DNA from: Pontiella agarivorans
GTDB lineage: Bacteria > Verrucomicrobiota > Kiritimatiellia > Kiritimatiellales > Pontiellaceae
DNA length: 64,000 nucleotides
Direction: 5' to 3'
Assembly: GCF_034531395.1 (NCBI RefSeq)
Contig: NZ_JARVCO010000004.1
Span: 1 to 64,000, forward strand
The notes under the pieces were generated by a model that was not told where the DNA came from, did not search any database, and worked only from the letters and a program-made list of their open reading frames with translations. The stretch's first letter is position 1. Each line of letters begins with the position of its first letter. The translations under genes and the position numbers were made by a program. Positions 26,665 through 36,009 of this stretch are shown here, in pieces.

Positions 26665-27743
26665 ACTTTACCAACTAAATCCCGAAATATGTCCGCATAC
26701 TGATTGGCTACGGTTTCTCTGTCATAATCCTCCTTATAACTTTCCAAAATAGATTCCGGAGAAATCGGCTGATTTTCCTCCAACCATTCCTGAATAACCG
26801 ATACCGCCTCCTTCGAATTTCCCTGAGGGATTAATGCCCCGCGAGCGGGTGTACATAAAATATCAGGCAACGCCCCGACTGCAGTAGCAAAGAGCGGCCG
26901 GCCTCCTGCCAAAACCTCCAGCGCGACGATGCACTGCCCTTCCGATACGGACGAAATTAAAAAACAGTCATTCTCCGCGACAATGCTCGGAACATCTTTA
27001 CGCTGATAGGCTCCATGAAACGAAACCGTAACCCCTTGCTGATCAGCTAAAACTTTCGCCTCTTCCAATAGCGTTCCCGATCCATATACATGAAACTCAA
27101 CTCCAGTGCCGGACTGCTTTAACTGATGAAAAAGCCCCTCTACAATTTCTATCGCATAAACCGGATTTTTTTGTGGCTCAACCCTCCCCATCATCGCAAT
27201 ACGTAACACACCGTTTCCTTTAAAAGGCAGTGGTGAAAAAGAAATCCCCTGTGGAGGTGTATACGGCAGAACTGAAACAGAACAATTCACCCCAGCCCTG
27301 CGAAGATCTCCCTTGAATAAAGTCGCCTGCGTAAAAATATGGTCAAACCGGGAGAAAAAATCTTTCAGAATACCGGCATCCCGAAATTGCTCACCAGGAC
27401 GATAGGCCGTGATATACACATGTTTCGGTTTTCTGGAAAACAGTTTGTAAAACCAGTTTTTAAATGGCTTTTGATGCACGACTACATCTGCTTTTCTCAA
27501 TTGGTATAGAGCAAAAGGGAATAACACAAAATCCGGTAAATTCCATCGGCACCCCCAACAAAACGGTATCCGCTTTACCTTAACTCCAACACGCTCCATT
27601 TCATCAAGAATCGGACTTTTCAATGAAGCACACACAATGCTGACATCCATCCCATGAGCGCAAAGCACCGAAGCCAGATCTTTAGTGAACTCTTCGATGC
27701 CTCCGATGCGGGCAAAAACACCGAAATAAAATAATACCTTCAT
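26661..27743 (-). CDS. Glycosyltransferase family 4
   Basis: 360 residues. N-terminal FGVFARIGGIEEFTKDLASVL, the hinge IAMMGRVEPQKNP and the donor motif EGQCIVALE at about 270 mark GT4. It overlaps the Wzy-like gene by four bases (stop/ATG), so the two are probably coupled. The donor is unknown. Confidence 0.88.
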   Translation of the reverse strand: MKVLFYFGVFARIGGIEEFTKDLASVLCAHGMDVSIVCASLKSPILDEMERVGVKVKRIPFCWGCRWNLPDFVLFPFALYQLRKADVVVHQKPFKNWFYKLFSRKPKHVYITAYRPGEQFRDAGILKDFFSRFDHIFTQATLFKGDLRRAGVNCSVSVLPYTPPQGISFSPLPFKGNGVLRIAMMGRVEPQKNPVYAIEIVEGLFHQLKQSGTGVEFHVYGSGTLLEEAKVLADQQGVTVSFHGAYQRKDVPSIVAENDCFLISSVSEGQCIVALEVLAGGRPLFATAVGALPDILCTPARGALIPQGNSKEAVSVIQEWLEENQPISPESILESYKEDYDRETVANQYADIFRDLVGKV

Positions 27744-27750
27744 AAAACCA

Positions 27751-28641
27751 CTACTTTTTTATAAATCTGACCAACCTGTACAGCAAAGACTGATCAGATG
27801 AAAGAAACCGTTTTTTTATAATTCCCCAGTACTTTCGACCTGCGAATGGGGTGCTAGCAAGATATTCCCAATACTCCAACCAAAAGGGATGAGCTGTATA
27901 GGTCATAGTCCATGGTTTTATGTTCGTAAAATGGCAAATGTATGGATCACATTTTGCTGCGAATAATTCTTCAGTACTATTAATGGCAGCATTCCTCTCC
28001 TGCTCGAATATGTGACTCATAGCATTCCACTTCGGCGGAATTATCTTTTTTTCCGCATCAAACATTATATTGATCCAGTCTTGATCGGGAAATTCCGGAT
28101 TCGGCAAGCGCATACCGGCATCTTTCAGTTTTCTCTCATAATCTCCACTGCGAATACGGTCGAGATTCCAGAGCATAACACCCGAATTAAGGTATTCATT
28201 CTCCAGTTGCACACCATACTGTGCCAACCGCTTTTTATGACCGAACCCGTCGTCCGGAACGCCGGCAATGGAAGACTCCTTCATCGGAAGGTTCCACAGC
28301 TCATCGAGTGACTTTCTAACAATCGTATCGCAATCCAGATAAATAATTCGCGAATCCGATTCACATAACGAAGGCAGCAATAAACGATAATATACGGCCA
28401 CCGGCCACCGGCACTCAGCATCAATTTCCATATGCTCGTGTACCAGCTCGGCAGCATTTATCACCCGTACTCCATACGAACGGCTTAAGCTTATTCCATT
28501 CAGACAGTCTGGATGAATACTTCCATCTGTAAGCACAGTAAACTCCAATGGCTCCTCGGGATTAGAGTTTATGATTACGGATGCCATCGTGACAATGAGG
28601 TGTTGCAGGTAGTTCGCATCGGCCGCCAAACAAATTTTCAT
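27751..28641 (-). CDS. Glycosyltransferase family 8
   Basis: 296 residues. N-terminal CLAADANYLQHLIVTM, the metal-binding YLDCDTIV (DxD) at about 100, YLNSGVMLWNL and a late HFTNIKPW are the ordered motifs of GT8 (WaaJ/LgtC-like galactosyl- or glucosyltransferases). It is a retaining enzyme, probably cytoplasmic, adding a hexose to the repeat unit. Confidence 0.9.
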   Translation of the reverse strand: MKICLAADANYLQHLIVTMASVIINSNPEEPLEFTVLTDGSIHPDCLNGISLSRSYGVRVINAAELVHEHMEIDAECRWPVAVYYRLLLPSLCESDSRIIYLDCDTIVRKSLDELWNLPMKESSIAGVPDDGFGHKKRLAQYGVQLENEYLNSGVMLWNLDRIRSGDYERKLKDAGMRLPNPEFPDQDWINIMFDAEKKIIPPKWNAMSHIFEQERNAAINSTEELFAAKCDPYICHFTNIKPWTMTYTAHPFWLEYWEYLASTPFAGRKYWGIIKKRFLSSDQSLLYRLVRFIKK

Positions 28642-28665
28642 AAGAGTTATAATCCTGTATTCTGA

Positions 28666-29631
28666 CTAACAGCCGAGGCCTCGCATTCGGTGATACCATT
28701 TATCCATAGCATATAGCCGTTTTTTAATTCCCTGCGATATACTCCGCTCATGAATGTTCCAATGATTAAAGGCAGGAACAACATTCTCTTCAATAAAGTT
28801 AATCCAGCGGTATGTAGTAGACTCAGCAGTAAAATGCTCTCCACGCTTCAACCCTGATTCTACGATACGATTATACAATTCCGAATTTTTCTTAAGTTGT
28901 GAAACCGCATCTAATAATTCCGGATAAGTCGAGACTCTAAGAAAATCGATTTCCGGACGCCCTACCTGTTCATAAGCGGAATCATAGCCCCCAATAAAGG
29001 GTATCCTGGACTGCCAGGCATTAAACAATTTCGTCGGCGGCTTACTATGGTATTTTCTTTTCGATAAAGAACGAATACCCAACAGCACATCAACCTCTCG
29101 CATGTCCTGCCACTCACCGCAGTCCCGAAACACCAGCTTGCACCCTAATTTTTCCAGATCCTTACCTAACCGATCTTTATCAATGCAAAAATTGTTCGGC
29201 TGTCCACTGAAACATACATTTTCAACTCGAGTCCTATCTTTCATTCGCGGCAACAAACCGGGTTGCGGATAATGCGGCATGTAAATTCTTCGAGATCCCG
29301 CAGCACAATGCTTATTCTGAACGATTTCAAACCTCCCGAATGGAAAACTCCGATAATCAGCACGAATGATAACCACAAAATATTTGTTCAACTCACTGGG
29401 ACTCAAAATAACCCTCGCCACCTGAGCATGTACAAAATTGACCGCATCTGCTTGCAATTCATAACTGAATGAAACAGGCAATCCTTTCATCTTGAGCTGA
29501 CAATACAGAGGCCACACCCAGGCATGCCGAGCACACATAACAGTCCCCTCATCCCAAGAGAGCTGACACAACTCGTTAAGATCATCCCCGCTATCTGGAT
29601 TGCCGACAAAATTATACATCAACATCTTCAT
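28666..29631 (-). CDS. GT-B-like glycosyltransferase, family unassigned
   Basis: 321 residues from the ATG at 29631, with AAAGG nine bases upstream; the preceding GTG is less likely. No E-x7-E motif is seen, but the C-terminal half contains KPPTKLFNAWQSRIPFIGG, the arrangement of a GT-B donor site where the nucleotide sugar sits. VDVLLGIRSLSKRKYH precedes it. Given the flanking transferases, a glycosyltransferase is the likely reading. I do not recognise a characterised relative. Confidence 0.6.
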   Translation of the reverse strand: MKMLMYNFVGNPDSGDDLNELCQLSWDEGTVMCARHAWVWPLYCQLKMKGLPVSFSYELQADAVNFVHAQVARVILSPSELNKYFVVIIRADYRSFPFGRFEIVQNKHCAAGSRRIYMPHYPQPGLLPRMKDRTRVENVCFSGQPNNFCIDKDRLGKDLEKLGCKLVFRDCGEWQDMREVDVLLGIRSLSKRKYHSKPPTKLFNAWQSRIPFIGGYDSAYEQVGRPEIDFLRVSTYPELLDAVSQLKKNSELYNRIVESGLKRGEHFTAESTTYRWINFIEENVVPAFNHWNIHERSISQGIKKRLYAMDKWYHRMRGLGC

Positions 29632-29663
29632 CACAAATTGCCTTTAATCTGACATTGAGCCTA

Positions 29664-30617
29664 CTAAGTGATTTTTGTGGCATTATAGTCTGTCCGTCCT
29701 AATGGGTTACTCAACTTCCTGCCAACGCGCTTTAACCACCGTGTTTTATATTGATTAAAGCGATAACCGAGATCCAACCCATGCTTACCAAATACGCCGT
29801 AACAATTAATCCAGTAGCTCTCAGGCACCTGACTCCAATGCCATTTGGGATAGGTATAAACCGAGCGGCCTTTATTGTGCAGGTGATGATAGTGAATATA
29901 GGATTGTCCATTCATCAGAACCCGCCCGTTATCCACCGATACCGTCCCCTTGAACCCCTTGGGAGGCTCCAGCGAAAGGTTCTTAAAATGGGCCGAAACC
30001 TCTCCTCTGTTCTGCGCCTTTACAATAACCTCCGTCATACTCTCAATTTCAGTATCCACCTCAAGAATAGACTGGCCTGCAAGAAGCCTCGACCAAGCGA
30101 ATGAACATTCATCAAAGCAATAGTGTTTCTCAGAGCTCATAACTTTTTCAACATCTTTGCTCATGGAATACAACTTGTTGATTCGCTCTGTATTTCTGAA
30201 AAAAAACAACGGTCCACTTAGATATTCCCTGCTGGTACTGAAGATGTCATACGATTCCAGATCCCCCAGAAATGACATCACATCCCCCAGCACAATATCG
30301 GTATCGCAAAACCCCCAATAATCAAACCCGGAAAGCTCTCGCCCAAAAATTTCTCCAAGAACCGGCTTATAATCACACAATTTATACGGTGATGAAAACC
30401 CGGGCATAATACCCGTGGCCTTATAAGCCCGTTCCTTAAATTCATCCAGCCCGATCCCAAGTACGCGACAATTTTCCGGAACATCTCCATCAAGAGTCAA
30501 CCAGGCATCACCCAATAACAGAAAATCGATTGCAGGATTACTTGCACATGAAGATAGAAACAATGGAACAAAAGGCGGGAGATTTCCGAAATAAACAACG
30601 AATATGGAGATATTCAT
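29664..30617 (-). CDS. DUF6625-like putative glycosyltransferase
   Basis: 317 residues. N-terminus FVVYFGNLPPFVPLFLSSC, a middle block with YKLCDYKPVLGEIF and DYWGFCDTDIVLGDV, whose DTD resembles a GT-A metal site. This pattern matches the DUF6625 group often found in capsule and exopolysaccharide clusters. It overlaps the Wzx gene by four bases. Transferase function is inferred from context and the DTD motif. Confidence 0.68.
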   Translation of the reverse strand: MNISIFVVYFGNLPPFVPLFLSSCASNPAIDFLLLGDAWLTLDGDVPENCRVLGIGLDEFKERAYKATGIMPGFSSPYKLCDYKPVLGEIFGRELSGFDYWGFCDTDIVLGDVMSFLGDLESYDIFSTSREYLSGPLFFFRNTERINKLYSMSKDVEKVMSSEKHYCFDECSFAWSRLLAGQSILEVDTEIESMTEVIVKAQNRGEVSAHFKNLSLEPPKGFKGTVSVDNGRVLMNGQSYIHYHHLHNKGRSVYTYPKWHWSQVPESYWINCYGVFGKHGLDLGYRFNQYKTRWLKRVGRKLSNPLGRTDYNATKIT

Positions 30618-32161
30618 TTTTTTGCTCCTATCGGCAAGTTATTCTGAACTGCTTTTGTAAAGGCCTGTTTTTCATTATTGGTTGACATAAGTATGATAAG
30701 AGCAAGAAGAGCCAGTCCACTTAGAGGCATTACATAACCCAGTTGCCATATCGACATCTCGACAGGCTTTGAAATCAGAAGCTGGCTCACCAGAATAACC
30801 AACACACATCCGGCTCCAGCACGAAGGTAAATTAATAAAAACCGCCAAAACGGAATTCCAACTTCTTTGGATATCCAAAACGGGAAAAGAATATTTTCTT
30901 TTAAGACCAGAGCGGCCATTGACGCGTAAATAACACCCAGAGCACCATAACCGAAATGTACCAGCAATAATGAGAAGGATATATTCAACACTCCCGGAAT
31001 AAGATTGCCCAATCCCATGTATTTTGTTTCTCCGATTGTTACAAAAATCCTCCAAAAAACTGAACCGCTGATCGTAAAAACCAACAAGCCCAGCAAAAGG
31101 CGAATCCATAACGCATACTGAATAAAGCTCTCATCAAGCCACAGTCTGATCAATCCCGGAGCCAATGCAATGAATATTCCACACAACAATGATGCTGCAT
31201 AGGCCACGAACTGAGCGGAAACCATCAGACTATCGACCATACGTTCATTTCGCCCATGTGCGAAATCAATCGTAAAGACCGGTGCCACCAATCCCCCCAA
31301 TACAGACCCCACCTGCTTGATAAGATTAGGCCACACCAATAATGCGGCATACACCCCTGCCATCTCCTTACTCACAAACCGATTGATAATCCACACATCA
31401 GTTTTCACAAACAACGAAAACCCGAGCATTGAAACCAAAGACCAGCCAGCCATCGATAAAATAGGCTTTACCCACTTGGTTGTAATATATTCCCGCTTGA
31501 AAATAAGGTTTTCCTGTACAAGCTTGTGGTATATGGATACTCCGATTAAAAACACACAAATTGAAAGGCTCAGATCAACTGCCCCGACAATCCACAGCCT
31601 TGCACCACAGCACTTGATTAAACCAAACAGAAGCACCATTCTGGCAATCTGCGATCCAATCATGAATTTTTCACTGATATCTAAACGGTTTGCAGCCTGA
31701 ATGGGAGTAAACAGTACTCCCTTCATAATGTTTAAGAAAAACAGCAGAATATTACACGCGACCAGAATACGGAAATCACTTGCGAGCTCCTCGGGGAAAT
31801 CAATTAACCAATCTAATTTCCACACCCCTAAGGCAAACAAAGGAAGTTGCAATAAGATAAACCCGGCATTCGCTACAATAGCCGTTGTAAAGATTTCATT
31901 GGCCTGTTTCCAATCATTGCTATTAAGAGCTATATTTAAATAGCGGGCAACTGCCGTGCCCACACAACTGGAAATCATGCCGATATACTGAGTAAGGAAT
32001 CCTCCAAGGGCAAGCAGTCCATAAGAACCACTACCGAATTCTTTTACCAAAAAAGGGATAAATAGAATTCCGGAAATGGCATATATACCGAATCGACTAA
32101 CCGTATAAACACCATTACTCAGAATCCGTCTCAAGCTGCTGTCAGACTTAAATTCAGGCAT
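30614..32161 (-). CDS. Wzx-like polysaccharide flippase
   Basis: 515 residues with 12-14 hydrophobic segments, of the MATE/MVF-like Polysacc_synt fold (SNGVYTVSRFGIYAISGILF, then PFLVKEFGSGSYGLLAL at the N-terminus; QAANRLDISEKF in a loop). It would flip undecaprenyl-linked repeat units across the inner membrane. It is the first gene of the long assembly operon and lies in its AT-rich section. A TATAAT-type -10 lies about 25 bases upstream of its ATG. Confidence 0.88.
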   Translation of the reverse strand: MPEFKSDSSLRRILSNGVYTVSRFGIYAISGILFIPFLVKEFGSGSYGLLALGGFLTQYIGMISSCVGTAVARYLNIALNSNDWKQANEIFTTAIVANAGFILLQLPLFALGVWKLDWLIDFPEELASDFRILVACNILLFFLNIMKGVLFTPIQAANRLDISEKFMIGSQIARMVLLFGLIKCCGARLWIVGAVDLSLSICVFLIGVSIYHKLVQENLIFKREYITTKWVKPILSMAGWSLVSMLGFSLFVKTDVWIINRFVSKEMAGVYAALLVWPNLIKQVGSVLGGLVAPVFTIDFAHGRNERMVDSLMVSAQFVAYAASLLCGIFIALAPGLIRLWLDESFIQYALWIRLLLGLLVFTISGSVFWRIFVTIGETKYMGLGNLIPGVLNISFSLLLVHFGYGALGVIYASMAALVLKENILFPFWISKEVGIPFWRFLLIYLRAGAGCVLVILVSQLLISKPVEMSIWQLGYVMPLSGLALLALIILMSTNNEKQAFTKAVQNNLPIGAKK

Positions 32162-32186
32162 CTGCTACAAATTTTCCTTGCGCTAT

Positions 32187-32192
32187 ATTATA
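32187..32192 (-). promoter_or_regulatory. Possible -10 element for the wzx-led assembly operon
   Basis: A perfect TATAAT on the minus strand, with the first gene (ATG at 32161) about 25 bases downstream. The -35 at a 17-base spacer would be TTCCTA, a poor match. This is the only promoter-like signal I see in the 107-base gap between the beta-helix gene and the flippase gene. Confidence 0.4.
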
Positions 32193-32268
32193 TCTTTAAT
32201 TTTTGTGAGTAGGAAAATTGAAGACACTACCTTTGATACAATTCAATTTAATAGACAATCAGTATGAG

Positions 32269-35200
32269 TTATTTTCTCGGACAGAACCAGAACTCGGCAT
32301 GCGCTTTTTTCCACATCCCCGTTTTCTCTTCATACTCCTCCAATAAAACTTTGTACCACCGCCCGTTTACCAGGTGATCTATCTGAAGCTCGACTGGAGA
32401 TTTTTTTGCCCAAAGTATTTCCCACTCTTCCGCGACCTCATCCCACACACTGGCCCTGATCAGTTTCCCCTCAAACCCTCGTAAAGGATAGGTGATACTA
32501 TCAGTCAATATGGTCGTTTCTGGTTCATAAATCAGTGTTATAATTATCGTCTCCCCATCTTCAGACTGAAGCTTTATCTGTGCCTCTGTCCCTTCTTCGG
32601 GAACATTTACAATTTCAAAATTTACCTGTGCATCCTCCTCTGCAGACAGCACCCCCCGGGCAGCTTCGAGAGAAATCCAACCCGCCTGCGAAATTGCACT
32701 CCATGAAAGCTCCGCTGATCCCGCATTAAAAATATTAAAGTTTTTAGCCGACTCATTAATCAGAATAACCCGGTGCGGCACAACTAAAACACTCCGCTTA
32801 ACCACCAAATTCTCGTACGGAACTAATGAACTCCATTGATTTCCATATAGAACCGGAACATTGTCAACCTCAATATTTATTTCACCCTCTTCAACATTCT
32901 GATGAACGCTTCTGTTATTAACAATTACACTGCTCCTGTTCCCTTGGCCTTGAGCAAGGAACGCCCCACAATTAACAGCTACGTTTCCATCGTATATATT
33001 CAGATGGATTGACGGATCAGAGAATGTAGATCCGGAACGGAATACTGTGGAAACGATATTACTAAATATATTTCTTCTCCACAGATTGCCTAAAACGCCG
33101 ATATCTCCACCCTGAATCGGCAAGTTGCTTTTCGGACAATAAAGAGAGTTTGGAGCCCCGAAAAAGCACGTTTCGACTAAATTGGATTCAAAAACATTGA
33201 AATAATTCGGGGCTACAGTGCTATGGATCCCGTCAAACTCAAAAGATCCATATCCAAAATTATTGAAACCACTCTCCAGCTCAGTAAAAACATTACCATA
33301 CACGATAAAATCGGATGCCCCACCATAGGCCTGCGCTCCCGTTGATGCTGTTTTATCAGTTGTTGCTCCATATGGTCTTCCGTCCAGCGCATTGCCATAG
33401 ACAACAACCCGGCTTAAATAATTCCCTACCGTCAAAACACTCTCTGTATCAGGAATAACATTCCACGGTTCTTCTAAAATTACCTCTCCTGTTGTTTCGT
33501 CCAGAGACATGATTCTACGAGACTGACCAACTCCTTTTCCCTGAACAACAGAAACCATCCGCGGACCGTTACTGACGGATAAACGATCAAACCGGACCTT
33601 ATAATCCGATACTTCAACTGGATTCCCCCGAAATCTGGTTACCAACCCCTCAAACATAATTTGCTCACCCGAGTTCTGATCAACCGTATCGCGCAACTCG
33701 ACTTTACAGTTTAAATCGGAAGGCTTTTTTGAAACCCAATCCTCAACAGCGAGAATCAGTTCTCCAGTAGAAGTATCAATTCTCTCTTTTATTTCATAAC
33801 TTCTAAGAAGATCACCATCAGGACTCTCTGTGATATGCAAACGCCCTTTTCTTCCATTTGCAACTTCTGGCAGATTGTCGAATCTCCAAATCTGCTGTCC
33901 CAAACGATCATCAACCTTCTCATAAGCCCCAATATATGAAGGAGAAATACCTTCAACATAAGGAGTTGACTGTCTCGGGAGCATATTTTCCGTTTGATTT
34001 AGCCCGAAATAACAATCTTTAGATGGACCGGCACCGGTTAACCATCGTCCCTTGCACCACCCAAAGCTGCCGGAGGCATCTGTTTCATCATAATTCCCTG
34101 CAAAACATTCGCTGAAATCAATATATTGCGACCCTTTCAGAGTAACCATCTGATTGCAGTCTTCAGTCCCTAAAAAAGTACATCCGCGAAATCTAGCCTG
34201 CGTAGCTCCTGTTAAATTCACATCATTAACTTGAATAAATCGACATTCTGTAATCGTTGTATAAATGGACCCTGTAATATCAAGTATTGACCGGCGCTCC
34301 TCGTCACGCAACGCAGAAAACTCCACCCTGAGAAAAGAGGTGCCGCTCCCCCCTACGGTAACTGCGTCCGCCCCGTCCAAAACAGCAGTACATTCAATAG
34401 TCAGATCCCGTATAACAGCATTATCCTTTGCAGCAAGCACGGGTTTCCACGCCGGAAATGCTCCGGCGGATCGAATCACACTTTTCCCCATTCCATCACC
34501 GCAAACAATTTTATCACTTCTACATTCTACAACAGAATCTACCAAATATATTCCTTCGGGAAAATAGACCGTAGACCCCGGAACTTTTTCAGCTGCAGAC
34601 AGAGCTTTCCCTATAGCTTCACTATCTGAAAATGAATCACCACCATCAGCCCCGAAATCTATTACATTGAAAATCTTCGAGCTCCATTCTTTGGCAGGTT
34701 CAACCTCTATACTGGCTTCAGCCGACCAACCGAATGCTCGACCATGACCATTGTGCAACCAGATCCGGCGGCTACCTTCCTCCAATTCTTCAGGAACAAC
34801 AAAAGTTGCTTTAAACGGGTTTGCAGAAACACTCTCAATCCATCCATAGTTCTCCACAAAGAGGTAACTTTTTCCACCTCCTAGAGAAACATTTCTCCCG
34901 TAAACAGAAAAATAATCTCCCGCAACGACTTTATCAAAACCAACCCACCACAGCTCAGCCTTATTAATAGCCACAGGGCGACCATAACCTTCAGCATTAC
35001 ACGGCCACATTAGATACATGTCGTTCTTCGGAAGCGTTTCGGGTAGCATTATAGAACAAAGCCTCCCATCCAATCGAAGAATGGAAGCATCAATTAGAGA
35101 CTCATCACCTGCATAAACTGTAAAGCAAGTCTTCCCCCCCTCTTCACCAGCTGCTTTTAAACTGAAATTTTCCCCCGTCAAAGCCAAAGTATCACCAGGC

Positions 35201-35427
35201 TGATTGGCCCGTATCCACTCAGCAATCTGGGGGGCTCCATCGGGAATCACATAGTCCGCATCGACAGGAGGGTTAAACGCTGCAAATTCTTTAGGGAACT
35301 GGTCGGTTGGACCAGATACCTGCATATCTGGATATCCCCCGACAGCACAGACCGTCCTCGTAAGAACAGCAGTTAGTGTAAAAAGGAAACTCAACTTTAA
35401 AAAATTATACTGCACTGTATTCATCAT
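32269..35427 (-). CDS. Secreted beta-helix (pectate-lyase-3-like) protein with Trp-rich C-terminal domain
   Basis: 1052 residues with an N-terminal signal peptide; GGAG lies five bases before the ATG. At about residue 255 begins the Pectate_lyase_3 pattern (FNVIDFGADGGDS, then GSTVYFPEGIYLV and CGDGMGKSVIR), followed by a long right-handed beta-helix up to about 880. A BACON-like stretch (WISLEAARGVLS, about 905-980) follows. The last 70 residues carry the VWDEVAEEW ... WYKVLL pattern shared with two other proteins of this locus. It could be a lyase/hydrolase for the cluster's own polymer or a surface matrix protein; catalytic residues cannot be assigned by eye. A near-consensus sigma-54 promoter lies about 105 bases upstream. 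Confidence 0.8.
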   Translation of the reverse strand: MMNTVQYNFLKLSFLFTLTAVLTRTVCAVGGYPDMQVSGPTDQFPKEFAAFNPPVDADYVIPDGAPQIAEWIRANQPGDTLALTGENFSLKAAGEEGGKTCFTVYAGDESLIDASILRLDGRLCSIMLPETLPKNDMYLMWPCNAEGYGRPVAINKAELWWVGFDKVVAGDYFSVYGRNVSLGGGKSYLFVENYGWIESVSANPFKATFVVPEELEEGSRRIWLHNGHGRAFGWSAEASIEVEPAKEWSSKIFNVIDFGADGGDSFSDSEAIGKALSAAEKVPGSTVYFPEGIYLVDSVVECRSDKIVCGDGMGKSVIRSAGAFPAWKPVLAAKDNAVIRDLTIECTAVLDGADAVTVGGSGTSFLRVEFSALRDEERRSILDITGSIYTTITECRFIQVNDVNLTGATQARFRGCTFLGTEDCNQMVTLKGSQYIDFSECFAGNYDETDASGSFGWCKGRWLTGAGPSKDCYFGLNQTENMLPRQSTPYVEGISPSYIGAYEKVDDRLGQQIWRFDNLPEVANGRKGRLHITESPDGDLLRSYEIKERIDTSTGELILAVEDWVSKKPSDLNCKVELRDTVDQNSGEQIMFEGLVTRFRGNPVEVSDYKVRFDRLSVSNGPRMVSVVQGKGVGQSRRIMSLDETTGEVILEEPWNVIPDTESVLTVGNYLSRVVVYGNALDGRPYGATTDKTASTGAQAYGGASDFIVYGNVFTELESGFNNFGYGSFEFDGIHSTVAPNYFNVFESNLVETCFFGAPNSLYCPKSNLPIQGGDIGVLGNLWRRNIFSNIVSTVFRSGSTFSDPSIHLNIYDGNVAVNCGAFLAQGQGNRSSVIVNNRSVHQNVEEGEINIEVDNVPVLYGNQWSSLVPYENLVVKRSVLVVPHRVILINESAKNFNIFNAGSAELSWSAISQAGWISLEAARGVLSAEEDAQVNFEIVNVPEEGTEAQIKLQSEDGETIIITLIYEPETTILTDSITYPLRGFEGKLIRASVWDEVAEEWEILWAKKSPVELQIDHLVNGRWYKVLLEEYEEKTGMWKKAHAEFWFCPRK

Positions 35428-36009
35428 ACATGCTCCATTGTATCACACACTAAGCCGGGCACTGATCAATCCTGTAGTATCAGGTTCATCCCCGTTACCT
35501 CGGTGTAAGCTTTTCTGTTACAGACATTTTAGCAACAGCTATGCCATAAGCAGAAGGAAAAAAATCACAGCGGCAAAACTCCGCCAATCCGCGTCAGGAA
35601 TTCAATACCTTAAGTCTCTCAACACGCTGCCGCCATTGGTCACTCTCAACCCCGCCCGGGAAGAAACCAGCAATAGTATTTTTAATCGATTTGTAATTTT
35701 TGCCGCTCATGCAACAAGAATGCGTTACAGAAGCGAAATTGCGCAAAGAACACAACCTCCGACTCAACAAAACAAGGGAGGCTTAATGTAAAAAGCTCCT
35801 TTAATGCATAACAACATATCTGCAATATTTTCAGCCGGAAACATGCCACCCTACAAAAGCTGTGCAAAGGAATACGAAAGCTCATCGGGAGAACACCAAC
35901 CAACACCCAATAATTTTCTCGAATTGCAGAATCCGGAAGTTTTCCTGCATAAAAACGGAAACCAATCATGATTTTCCTAAACAAACCAAAGACGATATTT
36001 TCGCCGGTG
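35428..36009. other. 582-base intergenic region with a sigma-54 promoter
   Basis: No convincing gene is seen. Reading frames on both strands lack ribosome sites and recognisable domains. The region holds a strong -24/-12 site at 35531-35546 and a weaker look-alike at 35833-35848, both pointing toward the beta-helix gene. The rest would have room for enhancer sites of a sigma-54 activator, but no clear dyad was found. Confidence 0.5.
35531..35546 (-). promoter_or_regulatory. Sigma-54 (-24/-12) promoter of the beta-helix gene
   Basis: On the minus strand the site reads TGGCATAGCTGTTGCT. Against the consensus TGGCAC-N5-TTGCW it matches 10 of 11 defined positions, with GG and GC exactly ten bases apart. 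Transcription would start near 35519, leaving a leader of about 90 bases before the ATG at 35427. Confidence 0.7.

Noticed and set aside
35833-35848. Second sigma-54-like site TGGCATGTTTCCGGCT upstream of the beta-helix gene
   Set aside because: GG and GC spacing is right but the -12 block matches poorly, it lies over 400 bases from the gene, and a far better site exists at 35531-35546.
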